Shown: piece by piece, positions 44,888 through 53,116 of the stretch
How positions within the stretch are numbered: the first letter of the stretch is position 1
How the letters are laid out: the number at the start of each line of letters is the position of its first letter
Program-made: the position numbers and the translations under genes
DNA from: Dyadobacter endophyticus
GTDB taxonomy: Bacteria > Bacteroidota > Bacteroidia > Cytophagales > Spirosomataceae
Direction: 5' to 3'
Assembly: GCF_014641595.1 (NCBI RefSeq)
Contig: NZ_BMIA01000003.1
Coordinates: 930,001 to 994,000 of the forward strand
Length of the DNA stretch: 64,000 nt
Notes under the pieces: generated by a model
What the model saw: only the letters and a program-made list of their open reading frames with translations
Database searches by the model: none
What the model was told of the DNA's origin: nothing

Positions 44888-46189
44888 CTATGCAGCTACG
44901 AAAGGCGTACCGCTCTTGTGTGCCGAACGGCCGGCGCGATATTTATCGAAGTAGTTATTACTCACCGCCAACAGCAGCAACCCGAGGCAGAATTGCAGGT
45001 AGGAGAACTGCATCAGCACCCGCGACCAGCTCAGGTCTTTCATAAAAAACTCCTTATACAGCAGCAGTCCCACGCTGCCCATATAACCAATACTTTCGCA
45101 GATGTATACGAAATACCCCGCATTGGCCTTAATGCGGAACAATGCGATCATGCGTTCGAAAACGACGGTTTGCAGCACGGTGTATGCCAAAAACAACCCA
45201 AGCCCAACCAGCAACATCCAGTAGAAGCCACTAATCAGCGACTTCTCGAACAGCAGCGTCCCAACGCCGATCAGGGTAATGCCGGCGAAAAGGATCAGAT
45301 ATGCCAGTTTGAAGCCGGTCAGATTATCCCGCACAAATGCTAGTGCGCCGATGATTACGAGCACCACAATACCGGTGATCATTTCGGTGGTGGTAAGTAC
45401 GCCGCTACCCCAATGCGAATCGATTTCGTTCCAGATTTCGATTGTGAAATTGTCGCGGAAATCGCGGACGACGACGAGCGTAGCGTAGAAAATAACCAGG
45501 CAGACGATCGGGAAGCCAAATTGCCGCATGACCAGCCGCTTGTCCTCGCTCGTCATGGGTACGCGCTCCGTGCGTAAGGCAATATCCTCGTCTGTCGGCT
45601 TCGGAATCACCGAAAGCATCCACACGAACAGCAGGAACAGCGGCAGGAAAAGTAAGCCCATCAAAAACGGCATCCAGAATTCCGTAATACCGGGAAATAG
45701 GGCGTGAACTTCTATGTAGGTGGTTTTAAGAACCCCCGACGCGATAACGACACTGATATTGAGCCCCATCGAGAGCATTTCGGTAAACCGCCTACCTTCG
45801 AGAAAGCTGAACACCACGCCCCACACCATCCCCAGCGGGAGGCCATTCATAAAAAGGAATACGAAATTGTAAGGATTAGGCACCAGTCCAAAGAACAACA
45901 GGGCCAGCTCTGCGGCGAGAATCAACCCTATTACCAGCTTCACCCGCGCATTGTGTTTCAACTCCGAAATCACTTTGATACCCGCAAACTTGGACAGCGT
46001 GTAACCTGCTACCTGCGAAATGATCAGGATCGCTTTATAGCTCACGTTGCCGAGTTCGAGCCCCTGGTAAAGCCCCGCATTGAATGGCTTGCGGAAAGCA
46101 TACATGCAAAAATATGCCCCGAACGAAGCGATGACAGCCCAAATGATAAAAAACGTATTCGATCGAGTAAGTGCTTCTTTCAGGCGCAT
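44888..46189 (-). CDS. DUF5690-family MFS-like membrane protein, candidate aminophosphonate transporter
   Basis: A 433-residue integral membrane protein with about 12 hydrophobic helices in two halves separated by a polar loop (PKPTDEDIALRTERVPMTSEDKRL, around residue 200), an MFS-like layout. It begins MRLKEALTRSNTFF and contains FRKPFNAG near residues 32-39, as seen in the DUF5690 family. It is the last gene of the aminophosphonate operon, 21 bases after the PLP-enzyme gene. No ABC-type phosphonate importer is present, so uptake of the substrate is the simplest inferred role. This is not shown for the family. Confidence 0.75.
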   Translation of the reverse strand: MRLKEALTRSNTFFIIWAVIASFGAYFCMYAFRKPFNAGLYQGLELGNVSYKAILIISQVAGYTLSKFAGIKVISELKHNARVKLVIGLILAAELALLFFGLVPNPYNFVFLFMNGLPLGMVWGVVFSFLEGRRFTEMLSMGLNISVVIASGVLKTTYIEVHALFPGITEFWMPFLMGLLFLPLFLLFVWMLSVIPKPTDEDIALRTERVPMTSEDKRLVMRQFGFPIVCLVIFYATLVVVRDFRDNFTIEIWNEIDSHWGSGVLTTTEMITGIVVLVIIGALAFVRDNLTGFKLAYLILFAGITLIGVGTLLFEKSLISGFYWMLLVGLGLFLAYTVLQTVVFERMIALFRIKANAGYFVYICESIGYMGSVGLLLYKEFFMKDLSWSRVLMQFSYLQFCLGLLLLAVSNNYFDKYRAGRSAHKSGTPFVAA

Positions 46190-46210
46190 GTGGTCAAAAT
46201 GTTGAGTTTT

Positions 46211-47581
46211 TTATACCAAAACCGAAGCCGTTTCGATGGCTTTTTCCAGAATCCGCAATGCTTCCGTGAGTTGCTCGCGGGTTATAATCAGTGGAGGCGA
46301 AAGCTGCACCACATTTCCTTGTGACACCTTGAAACTCAAACCATTTTTAAGGCATTCATACATAACCGTTTCCGCTTCGAGCACCGCCTTCTCTTTCGTC
46401 TCGCGGTCCTTTACGAGCTCCACTCCCCACAAAAGCCCTATCCCACGAACCTCGCCGATGATCGGATATTTGTCTTTCAGTTTTTCCAATTCCTTACGCA
46501 TGAAGTCCGCGTCGGCGTTCACCTTGGCGAGCAAGTCGTTTTGCTCAATAAAATCGAGCATTGCCAGAGCGGCCACACTGCCGAGCGGGCTTTTTTCATG
46601 GGTAAAATGCCCCAGCGAAACACTTTGGGCCACATTGTAGCCATCTCGCGCTACAATAGCGGCCATTGGCATTACGCCTCCGCCAAGTCCTTTGCCCAGG
46701 CATACTATATCAGGCTCGAAGCCATAGTGCTCGAACGCAAACATTTTACCGGTTCGCCCGAATGCGATAGGAATTTCATCCAGAATGAGCAGCACTTTAT
46801 GCTTTGTGCAAATCGCGCGTACACGCTCCCAGTAGGCTCGCGAAGGGATTTGCACATCAGTATTACGTATTGTTTCAATAACGAACGCGCCAATATCACC
46901 CTCTTTTTCAATTACATATTCCAGGTAATCGGCATAAGGAACATCGCCATTGCCGGCCGTCGCGAATGGTCCGCGATAAGTCATCGGCGGCGGAATGCGC
47001 TCCACACCTGGCATCAGCGGCCCCATATCCTTCCGAAAATCGAGCTCGCCGCCCGCAGAAATCGCATCCAGCGAAGCGCCGTGGAACGAATCCCAAAGCG
47101 ACACAACCTTATGCTTACCCGTTACGACGCGGGCGAGTTTCAAAGCCATGCTGATCGCCGAAGTCCCCCCGGGCGCAAAGAGCACGCGGTTGAGGTCGCC
47201 AGGCATGAGTTTACCGAGCTTTTTGGCCAGTTCAATGGCAGGCACATTGGTATAGCGGCGAGGAGAAAACGGCAGGATATCCAGCTGCTCTTTCAACTTT
47301 TCGATCACGTAAGGGTGTCGGTAGCCGAGCTGGTGTACATTGTTGCCGTGAAAATCCATATAGCGCTTACCCTGCACGTCGGTCAGGTAAATACCCTCAC
47401 AAGAAGCGAGCACGTCCAGGCAGGGAGTAGACAGCGACTGGTGCAGAAAATATTCCGCATCCTCGTGCAGATAACCGGAAGTCTCAGGGTCGTTAATGAC
47501 CGCATACCAATCCTGGCGCGCGGATGATAAGTTTATGTCGCCTTCCGTTCGGTTGTGTACAGCTGCCATGCAAACATGCAT
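46211..47581 (-). CDS. Class III PLP enzyme, (R)-1-hydroxy-2-aminoethylphosphonate ammonia-lyase-like (PbfA-like)
   Basis: A fold-type I PLP protein of the class III aminotransferase family, 456 residues. The cofactor Asp is Asp268 (LILDEIP), the Schiff-base lysine Lys297 (CLGKGLGGG), and GGTSAIS (138-144) binds the phosphate. Most class III members are omega-aminotransferases. However, enzymes of this family next to phosphonatase genes include the lyase that turns 1-hydroxy-2-aminoethylphosphonate into phosphonoacetaldehyde and ammonia. The operon favours that role, while an aminotransferase cannot be excluded. ATG codons exist at 47581 and 47569. It lies 6 bases after the FAD oxidoreductase gene. 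Confidence 0.75.
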   Translation of the reverse strand: MHVCMAAVHNRTEGDINLSSARQDWYAVINDPETSGYLHEDAEYFLHQSLSTPCLDVLASCEGIYLTDVQGKRYMDFHGNNVHQLGYRHPYVIEKLKEQLDILPFSPRRYTNVPAIELAKKLGKLMPGDLNRVLFAPGGTSAISMALKLARVVTGKHKVVSLWDSFHGASLDAISAGGELDFRKDMGPLMPGVERIPPPMTYRGPFATAGNGDVPYADYLEYVIEKEGDIGAFVIETIRNTDVQIPSRAYWERVRAICTKHKVLLILDEIPIAFGRTGKMFAFEHYGFEPDIVCLGKGLGGGVMPMAAIVARDGYNVAQSVSLGHFTHEKSPLGSVAALAMLDFIEQNDLLAKVNADADFMRKELEKLKDKYPIIGEVRGIGLLWGVELVKDRETKEKAVLEAETVMYECLKNGLSFKVSQGNVVQLSPPLIITREQLTEALRILEKAIETASVLV

Positions 47582-47587
47582 TAAGAT

Positions 47588-48715
47588 TCAAGATCGGTAA
47601 GTTCCGCCAACTACTTCATCGCAAAGGCCAAAAGAAAGGGTCATACCGTTCCCACCCAGTCCGTTAATGATCGTCACGCCGCTTTCGGGCCTAATCACGA
47701 TCTCCGTTGCGCCATTGGTCATTTTGGGATAGATACCATGCCAGCTCTGGAACACTTTCGGCGATTTGAACTGCGCGAATGTCCCCAGGTAATCGAGGAT
47801 CATCGTATTGATAAATTCACGGTCGAACGGGTCGAAAGTGAGGGCATATTCGTGCGAATCGCCCACTGTGATCTCACCAAGGCCGTTTTGCGACGCCATC
47901 ACATGAATACCCCATTTGAGATATTCGGCATATTCGCTTTCGTACCTGGCTTTCAGGCCGGGCAACGATGCTGCCGCCTTAAATCCGTGGTAATGGATAA
48001 AAGACAGCCCTCCGCACAGCGCCGGACCGATGCGCCAGTCGTCGGGCTGGGCTTCGAGACGCATCATCTGCAACTTGCATTTGGTCAATGGGGCGGTAGA
48101 AAACTGATCCGGGTAAAGTGTTTCGAAATCCTGTCCGCTGCAAACGAAGATTTCATCCGCCGACCAGCTATTTTCACCTGAATACACAGCCGGGTACGCC
48201 ACTTTTGAAATAGCAGTATCCCAGATAAATGTAACACCCAATGCAGCCGTAAGATAACCCGGAATGGCCGCAATGGCCTCACGCGGGTCGACGATCATTT
48301 CATCCGCCGAATACAGCGAACCTAACAGCCCTTCCGGATTCACCGCCGGGGATTTCGCCAGCGTTTCTTCCGCATTCAGGAAACCGACAGGCCGGTACGC
48401 ACTTACTTCCACAAATTGCTGGATTACTTCCAGCTCATCCTGACGGTAGGCCATATGCAGGCTTCCCGCTTCCTGCGACCAGCATTTTGCGCCCGCAAGC
48501 GTTTCCTTCCAGATACTCTTGGCATGCAACGCCCTTTCATACAATGCACCTTCCGGTTGACCGATCGGCCATACCATTCCGAAATTACGGATAGATGCGC
48601 CCACCGCTTTCGAGGAGCGCTCAATAACTGTTACTTTATAACCCCTTCTGGCCAAAGCCCTTGCCGTCGCCAACCCGACAATTCCTGCCCCGATGACAAT
48701 CGCAGATTTACTCAT
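47588..48715 (-). CDS. FAD-dependent amine oxidoreductase, TIGR03364 (HpnW-proposed) type
   Basis: A DAO-family flavoprotein of 375 residues. The FAD loop is IGAGIVGLATARALARRG (about 9-26), and the segment VGASIRNFGMVWPIGQPEG (about 40-58) is characteristic of the TIGR03364 clade. That clade is known mainly from gene neighbourhoods with phosphonatase-like hydrolases and is proposed to deaminate 2-aminoethylphosphonate or close derivatives oxidatively. The ATG at 48715 is preferred to a TTG at 48724. It sits between the HAD hydrolase and the PLP enzyme, giving the operon a second route to a phosphono-aldehyde. Confidence 0.85.
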   Translation of the reverse strand: MSKSAIVIGAGIVGLATARALARRGYKVTVIERSSKAVGASIRNFGMVWPIGQPEGALYERALHAKSIWKETLAGAKCWSQEAGSLHMAYRQDELEVIQQFVEVSAYRPVGFLNAEETLAKSPAVNPEGLLGSLYSADEMIVDPREAIAAIPGYLTAALGVTFIWDTAISKVAYPAVYSGENSWSADEIFVCSGQDFETLYPDQFSTAPLTKCKLQMMRLEAQPDDWRIGPALCGGLSFIHYHGFKAAASLPGLKARYESEYAEYLKWGIHVMASQNGLGEITVGDSHEYALTFDPFDREFINTMILDYLGTFAQFKSPKVFQSWHGIYPKMTNGATEIVIRPESGVTIINGLGGNGMTLSFGLCDEVVGGTYRS

Positions 48716-48745
48716 GCTCTTCAATCAGATATCAATGTGAGTGAA

Positions 48746-49450
48746 TTAACCTTTCACAGCCATTTCGTGGCTGGCCGAGATAATGCCGGGAACCTCCGCA
48801 ATATCGTCGATAATATGGGTAGGCTTGTAAGGCAGCAGCTCATCACCGGTGAAGGCCCCCGTCGTAACCCCGATCACATATTTGCAGCCTGCATTAATGC
48901 CCTCATTAATATCGACTTCGGTATCACCCACTTTCGCAATGCGGTCAGCCGATTCGATACCCAGTTCGGCCATGATCTTGCGGATCATATCAGGATAAGG
49001 TCGCCCGAAAGGCACTTCATCACTGGCTACGAGGCAATCTATCTTATCTTCCCAACCTAGTCTGCTTACAATCACGTCGGCAATGTCGCGGGAGAAACCC
49101 GTATTCAACGCAATTTTCACCCCCTCTTCACGAAGCGCGCTGAAAGTTTCCTCTACATTCGGCAGCGGTGCAATTTCGGTGGTCGTTTTGTAGAAATCGA
49201 TCATCCCGTTTACGAAATGGGTGTGAATGGCATCTACCAGCGCTTCGGTAATCTTTGACTTGTCGGGCTCGCGCACTTCCAGCATCATTTTAATCGCCAG
49301 CGGCTTCTCGTAACCCATCAGCGGGTTCACATTTTCGATCGCGATTTCATATCCCTGCGACAGCATGGCTTGCTGAAACGCGATCCCTACAAAATTTTTG
49401 TCTCTGACAGTCGTACCTGCCATATCGAAAACTACCAGTTCTATCGACAT
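48746..49450 (-). CDS. Phosphonatase-like HAD hydrolase (TIGR03351/PhnX-like)
   Basis: A HAD-superfamily hydrolase of 234 residues. Motif I is VVFDMAGTTV, where Asp is the nucleophile and AGT follows as in phosphonoacetaldehyde hydrolase PhnX. The cap has PLMGYEKPLAI with Lys49 at the position of the PhnX lysine that forms the Schiff base with the substrate aldehyde. Later HAD motifs are LNTGFSRDI and KVGDTEVDINEG. It would cleave the C-P bond of phosphonoacetaldehyde or a hydroxy-derivative. It is the first gene of the four-gene catabolic operon. The ATG at 49450 is chosen over a GTG at 49456. Confidence 0.87.
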   Translation of the reverse strand: MSIELVVFDMAGTTVRDKNFVGIAFQQAMLSQGYEIAIENVNPLMGYEKPLAIKMMLEVREPDKSKITEALVDAIHTHFVNGMIDFYKTTTEIAPLPNVEETFSALREEGVKIALNTGFSRDIADVIVSRLGWEDKIDCLVASDEVPFGRPYPDMIRKIMAELGIESADRIAKVGDTEVDINEGINAGCKYVIGVTTGAFTGDELLPYKPTHIIDDIAEVPGIISASHEMAVKG

Positions 49451-49468
49451 CTTCACTTAGTATAATTG

Positions 49469-49485
49469 GTGAACTAATACTTAAC
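49469..49485. promoter_or_regulatory. Putative operator box A
   Basis: gtgaactaatacttaac, one mismatch from the inverted-repeat form GTTAA-N7-TTAAC. It lies 19-35 bases upstream of the phosphonatase-like start, so it would overlap the operon promoter or leader. Probable target of the XRE-cupin regulator encoded upstream. Confidence 0.5.
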
Positions 49486-49633
49486 TTTCTCGCAATCCCT
49501 GTCGGCTTTCGGGTTTCAGGGCCTTTTAGCCTCAAAGGTTTAGTAAAATTTAACTTAAACATCTTTCAACTCCGACACATACATTGATTTACAGCTGAAA
49601 AATACTTGAAAATCTTTTTAAGTGCAATAAAAA

Positions 49634-49650
49634 GTTAACTAATATTTAAA
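49634..49650. promoter_or_regulatory. Putative operator box B
   Basis: gttaactaatatttaaa, one mismatch from GTTAA-N7-TTAAC. It lies in the middle of the gap between the XRE-cupin gene and the phosphonate operon. Confidence 0.5.
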
Positions 49651-49707
49651 ATTAGACATAACAAAACCCTCATCACCGCAAAACTAGCGAACCAAATTCA
49701 GTCAAAA

Positions 49708-49735
49708 GTTAAGTAAATGTTAATTAATATTTAAC
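49708..49735. promoter_or_regulatory. Putative overlapping operator boxes C and D
   Basis: Box C, gttaagtaaatgttaat (49708-49724), and box D, gttaattaatatttaac (49719-49735), overlap by six bases. Box D is a perfect GTTAA-N7-TTAAC inverted repeat; box C has one mismatch. They lie 20 bases beyond the stop of the XRE-cupin gene. Confidence 0.5.
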
Positions 49736-49755
49736 AAAATAGATTTCCGTAAGGC

Positions 49756-50334
49756 CTACTGCGCCTCGTTGAAGAAGTAGATAACCAGCAGCATCGCCTC
49801 GTCACATTCGTGGCATTTGAGGTTATGTAGCTCATTGGCGTCAAAAAACATCGAATCGCCCTGATTCAGGATGTACTTGTTCTTTCCGACGGTGTACTCC
49901 ACCGCCCCGGACAGCATATATTTGAACTCAAACGCGTTGGTACGCACCATCGGCCGCTTCGCGTCTTTTTCGAGTCGCAGCAGCACGACGTCGATATGGT
50001 TATCCTTGAATTGTTTGCTGAATATTCTCTGGTAGAAGTAACCTTTCGCATTCTCTTTCGTGAAAGGCTGGTAGTCCTCTTTTCGCCGGATCAGCACACT
50101 TTCGCCGGGGGCGGTCGAAATAATATCCTTAAAAAACACATTCAGGTCGATATCCAGCGCTTTGATCAACCCCAACATGACCGGTAGCGAAGGGATAGTG
50201 CGGCTATTTTCGATCTGAGAAACCAGACTTTTCGTTACACCCGCCTCGTCGGCAATCTCCTGCAGGGTAACACCCTTACCTTTCCTGACTTCTTTTAATT
50301 TATTGCTGATCTGAAAAAGAATGTCTTCCTGCAT
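49756..50334 (-). CDS. XRE-family HTH regulator with cupin sensor domain
   Basis: A 192-residue regulator. Residues 5-65 are an XRE-type helix-turn-helix (GVTLQEIADEAGVTKSLVSQIE). Residues ~110-190 form a cupin barrel (GDSMFFDANELHNLKCHECDEA, with histidine/cysteine residues that may bind a metal or ligand). Regulators of this architecture usually repress or activate adjacent catabolic operons. It is encoded directly upstream of the aminophosphonate operon on the same strand, and the 299-base gap between them holds four boxes that I propose as its sites. Confidence 0.88.
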   Translation of the reverse strand: MQEDILFQISNKLKEVRKGKGVTLQEIADEAGVTKSLVSQIENSRTIPSLPVMLGLIKALDIDLNVFFKDIISTAPGESVLIRRKEDYQPFTKENAKGYFYQRIFSKQFKDNHIDVVLLRLEKDAKRPMVRTNAFEFKYMLSGAVEYTVGKNKYILNQGDSMFFDANELHNLKCHECDEAMLLVIYFFNEAQ

Positions 50335-50410
50335 AGCCCTGAGTGTGATAACCGGTTAAGTTTGTTGAATATAGGAACAAAGTAACTTCTAATTTTGGTC
50401 TAAAAATAGA

Positions 50411-50441
50411 AAATCTCCCGGTTGCGGCCGCCGGGAGATCC
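50411..50441 (-). terminator. Terminator of the ICL/PEPM-family gene
   Basis: The arms atctcccgg (50413-50421) and ccgggagat (50431-50439) form a 9-bp GC-rich stem with a 9-base loop. On the minus strand this is followed by TTTCTATTTTT, about 30 bases beyond the stop codon at 50469. Confidence 0.8.
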
Positions 50442-50468
50442 AATGGTATACGTAAAATAATAGTTTGG

Positions 50469-51269
50469 TCATGTGAGCAGCCCTGTCACCGGGCGGTGGC
50501 TCAGGCTTTCCTTCACGTTTTTCAACAGCGCTTCCATTGACAGTAACATCGCACGGTGCACGTTCGGGCCAAAACTCACCCGTGCCACACCTAGCTTTTG
50601 AAGCACATTCAGGTCGGGCGCATCGCCTTTTGCCAGTATATTTACAGGCACCTTCAATGCATTTACCAGCGTTTTGACCGTTTCTTCCTCGGTTGCAAAG
50701 ATAGGGTAGATGCCGTGAGCACCGGCCTCCGTGTACGCGCGCCCGCGCTCGATCGCAAGCGCGAGTTTCTGATCTTCCGGCAAATCGGGCATTACCAGAA
50801 AAACATCCGTGCGGGCATTGATATACAACCTGGTATTCTCCCGCTCGGCCACCCGCCCTATCAGTTTCAGTTTTTCCACCTGCTCACCGACGGGCAACAT
50901 TTCGCGCGTGAGCACGTCGGTATCCTCTATATTTATACCAGCCACGCCAGCGGCGATCAGGCGGCGGATATTCGATTTCAGCGTCTCGTTATCAGCTGCA
51001 TAACCCGATTCCATATCCACCGTAACCGGCACGTTCACCGATTTGGCGATCTGCGCCACAATGGCCACCAGCAGATCAAAGGGAATCTGCTCGCCATCGT
51101 CATAGCCGTGCGCTGCGGCAATGGCCGCGCTGGCCGTCGCTACGGCCGGATAACCCAGTTTTTCGAGCAATATTGCGCCGGCAGCATCCCAGATATTCGG
51201 CAGGACGAGCATTTTGCCGCTATGGTGCAGCTTTTTAAGTAAGTCAGCCTTCTCCGACTGACTGCTCAT
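50469..51269 (-). CDS. Isocitrate lyase/phosphoenolpyruvate mutase-family protein
   Basis: A TIM-barrel enzyme of the ICL/PEPM superfamily, 266 residues from the ATG at 51269 (another ATG lies at 51293, inside the upstream gene's end). The N-terminus has LVLPNIWDAAGA, the metal Asp/Glu are in VPVTVDMESGY and AGINIEDTD. The EDK..K.NS motif of true PEP mutases is absent, so phosphonate synthesis is not supported. Family members cleave C-C bonds of 2-oxo or 2-hydroxy acids. It follows a carboxymuconolactone decarboxylase-like gene by 16 bases, so they share a transcript. Confidence 0.83.
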   Translation of the reverse strand: MSSQSEKADLLKKLHHSGKMLVLPNIWDAAGAILLEKLGYPAVATASAAIAAAHGYDDGEQIPFDLLVAIVAQIAKSVNVPVTVDMESGYAADNETLKSNIRRLIAAGVAGINIEDTDVLTREMLPVGEQVEKLKLIGRVAERENTRLYINARTDVFLVMPDLPEDQKLALAIERGRAYTEAGAHGIYPIFATEEETVKTLVNALKVPVNILAKGDAPDLNVLQKLGVARVSFGPNVHRAMLLSMEALLKNVKESLSHRPVTGLLT

Positions 51270-51285
51270 TCGAATGGGACGACTA

Positions 51286-51771
51286 TTAAACATAATTTTC
51301 CAGTGCATTAACACCCACCGCAATGGCGGCCACCGCAGTGGCGGCCACCTGATCGGTGATCATGATTCGGTTCCAGGCGCTGATCGCCACCACGCCCATC
51401 ACAACGGCCTTCGTATATTCCTCGCCCAGCAGCTCCACAGCGCGGTTGTAAACAACGTCGCTCACGCCACCCAGGCTGATGAGCGTTACCTGCTCGGTAA
51501 GCGCCAGGATCGCCTTTTCTTCTTCTGAATAAATATCCGCCTCGCGCCACGCGCTCAGCATATATATACGCTGCTCGCTTACGCCCATCTCACGGGCGGC
51601 GCGCGCATGCATATCCAGACAAAAACCGCACCCATTGATTTGCGAAGCACGGATTTTGATCAGTTTATAATGCACCTTATCGAGACCCGTCGAGGCCACG
51701 TACTTTTCAAGCTCCCGCACAGCCGTGAAGGCCCTGGGAGTTAGTTCACTGGTTGGTTTGCGGTGGGACAT
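51286..51771 (-). CDS. Carboxymuconolactone decarboxylase/AhpD-like protein
   Basis: A 161-residue all-helical protein with the redox motif CGFC followed by His (Cys48, Cys51, His55) in INGCGFCLDMHARAARE. This is the AhpD-like active site, which acts as a thiol peroxidase or alkylhydroperoxidase. It is the first gene of a pair with the ICL/PEPM-family gene. The gene starts just beside a long inverted repeat. Confidence 0.87.
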   Translation of the reverse strand: MSHRKPTSELTPRAFTAVRELEKYVASTGLDKVHYKLIKIRASQINGCGFCLDMHARAAREMGVSEQRIYMLSAWREADIYSEEEKAILALTEQVTLISLGGVSDVVYNRAVELLGEEYTKAVVMGVVAISAWNRIMITDQVAATAVAAIAVGVNALENYV

Positions 51772-51774
51772 GGT

Positions 51775-51894
51775 GAATTTTGAATGACTGAATTTTGAAT
51801 AACAAAATGACTGAATGATTGACCGGGCGCCGGGTATGATGACTGATTAGAGCGAAAAATATTCTGTCATTCAATCATTCAGTCATTCAAAATT
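51775..51894. repeat. Long imperfect inverted repeat built on TGAATGACTGAATGATTGA
   Basis: The right arm (51871-51894) is the reverse complement of the left arm (51791-51822) except for an 8-base insertion in the left arm. A second partial left copy lies at 51775-51791, in direct orientation to the first. The arms are separated by about 48 bases with a GC-rich centre. It fills the gap between the divergent AhpD-like and AraC genes and could form a large hairpin. It carries no gene. Confidence 0.7.
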
Positions 51895-52053
51895 AAAAAC
51901 CGCCCGGACCACTCAAGTGATCCATTTTAACACAAAACGCCTAGTCCAATCTCCATAAAAGGCGACTTGCTTCGAAATTAAAAAGCAGTTAATTCCCGCG
52001 TTTCTGAAACTTTCGCAATGGCATCTGTTATTTGAATTTTATAATATTGCGTT

Positions 52054-52962
52054 ATGAGCCATACCGAATCTATCCAGGAATTTTACCGTCGCGTCCCACA
52101 TGCGAATCCGGCGGACCTGTCGCTGAACAATGCCGGCATCGGACATTTCAATGTGTTTGAAAGAAACTCGTGTTATAAAAAGACGCCGTACAGCCGCCGC
52201 GACTTTTATAAAGTATCCTTTATCATCGGCACCGGCCGCCTGCATTATGCCGATAAATGGATCGAGATTGACCGTCCGGCATTGCTTTTTTCCAACCCGG
52301 TGGTACCCTATTCGTGGGAGGCGATCTCGGAGTCGCAGCTTGGCTGGTTTACATTATTTACGGAAACTTTCGTCCATCCCGCGGAGCGGAAGGACTTTTT
52401 GCAGGATTCCCCGCTCTTCAAAATCGGGGCAAATCCCGTCTATTTTGTCAACGAAAAGCAGCAAAAGGAGCTGTCGATGATATTTGGAAAGATGATGACC
52501 GAGATCGAGTCGGATTACCCGCACAAATATGGTATGCTGCGCAATTACCTACACCTGATCATCCACGAAGCGATGAAAATGCAGCCCGCTGAAACATTTG
52601 AACGCCAGACCAATGCATCGGCGCGGATCACTTCGTTGTTTATGGAGCTTCTCGAAAGGCAATTCCCGATCGACACGCCCGAAAATGCATTGAGGCTCAA
52701 AACAGCCAATGATTATGCCCAAAGTCTCTCGGTACATGCCAACCATCTGAACCGTTCGGTGAAAGAGATCACGGGAAAGACGACGACAGAGCATATCTCG
52801 GCGCGCATTACCAAGGAAGCGCAGGCGTTGCTTAACCATACCAACTGGAATGTATCCGAAATCGCTTATAGCCTTGGCTTCGAATATCCCGCCTATTTCA
52901 ATATTTTCTTCAAAAAACAGACAGGCCTCACACCCGGAAACGTACGCGCCAGAGCTGTGTGA
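52054..52962 (+). CDS. AraC-family transcriptional regulator
   Basis: A 302-residue regulator. The N-terminal ~180 residues form a cupin-like sensing domain (YADKWIEIDRPALLFSNPVVPYSWE), and residues ~200-300 carry two HTH motifs (LSVHANHLNRSVKEITGKTTTEHI; WNVSEIAYSLGFEYPAYFNIFFKKQTGLTP). The second block is the classical AraC signature. It precedes the aldo/keto reductase on the same strand, so it most likely controls that gene, as is common for this pair. Confidence 0.92.
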   Translation: MSHTESIQEFYRRVPHANPADLSLNNAGIGHFNVFERNSCYKKTPYSRRDFYKVSFIIGTGRLHYADKWIEIDRPALLFSNPVVPYSWEAISESQLGWFTLFTETFVHPAERKDFLQDSPLFKIGANPVYFVNEKQQKELSMIFGKMMTEIESDYPHKYGMLRNYLHLIIHEAMKMQPAETFERQTNASARITSLFMELLERQFPIDTPENALRLKTANDYAQSLSVHANHLNRSVKEITGKTTTEHISARITKEAQALLNHTNWNVSEIAYSLGFEYPAYFNIFFKKQTGLTPGNVRARAV

Positions 52963-53116
52963 TATTTATAAAGATCTGTTTGAAAACTATAAAGCACCAG
53001 CCAGCGCCTGCAAGTAGTTTTGTACTGTCAGAACTATTCTGAATAATTACATCATCCACCCGGCCGATGGCCCACCGCTGATAGCCGGGGGCGTCCGGCC
53101 GATAGCCAACAAACAG

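Noticed and set aside
46541..47527. Open frame of 328 codons opposite the class III PLP enzyme
   Set aside because: Antisense to a gene with clear PLP motifs; the translation shows no domain and is rich in arginine and histidine as expected of shadow frames.
50469..51269. PEP mutase and hence phosphonate biosynthesis
   Set aside because: The EDK..K.NS motif is absent and no phosphonopyruvate decarboxylase is nearby; the neighbouring genes are catabolic.
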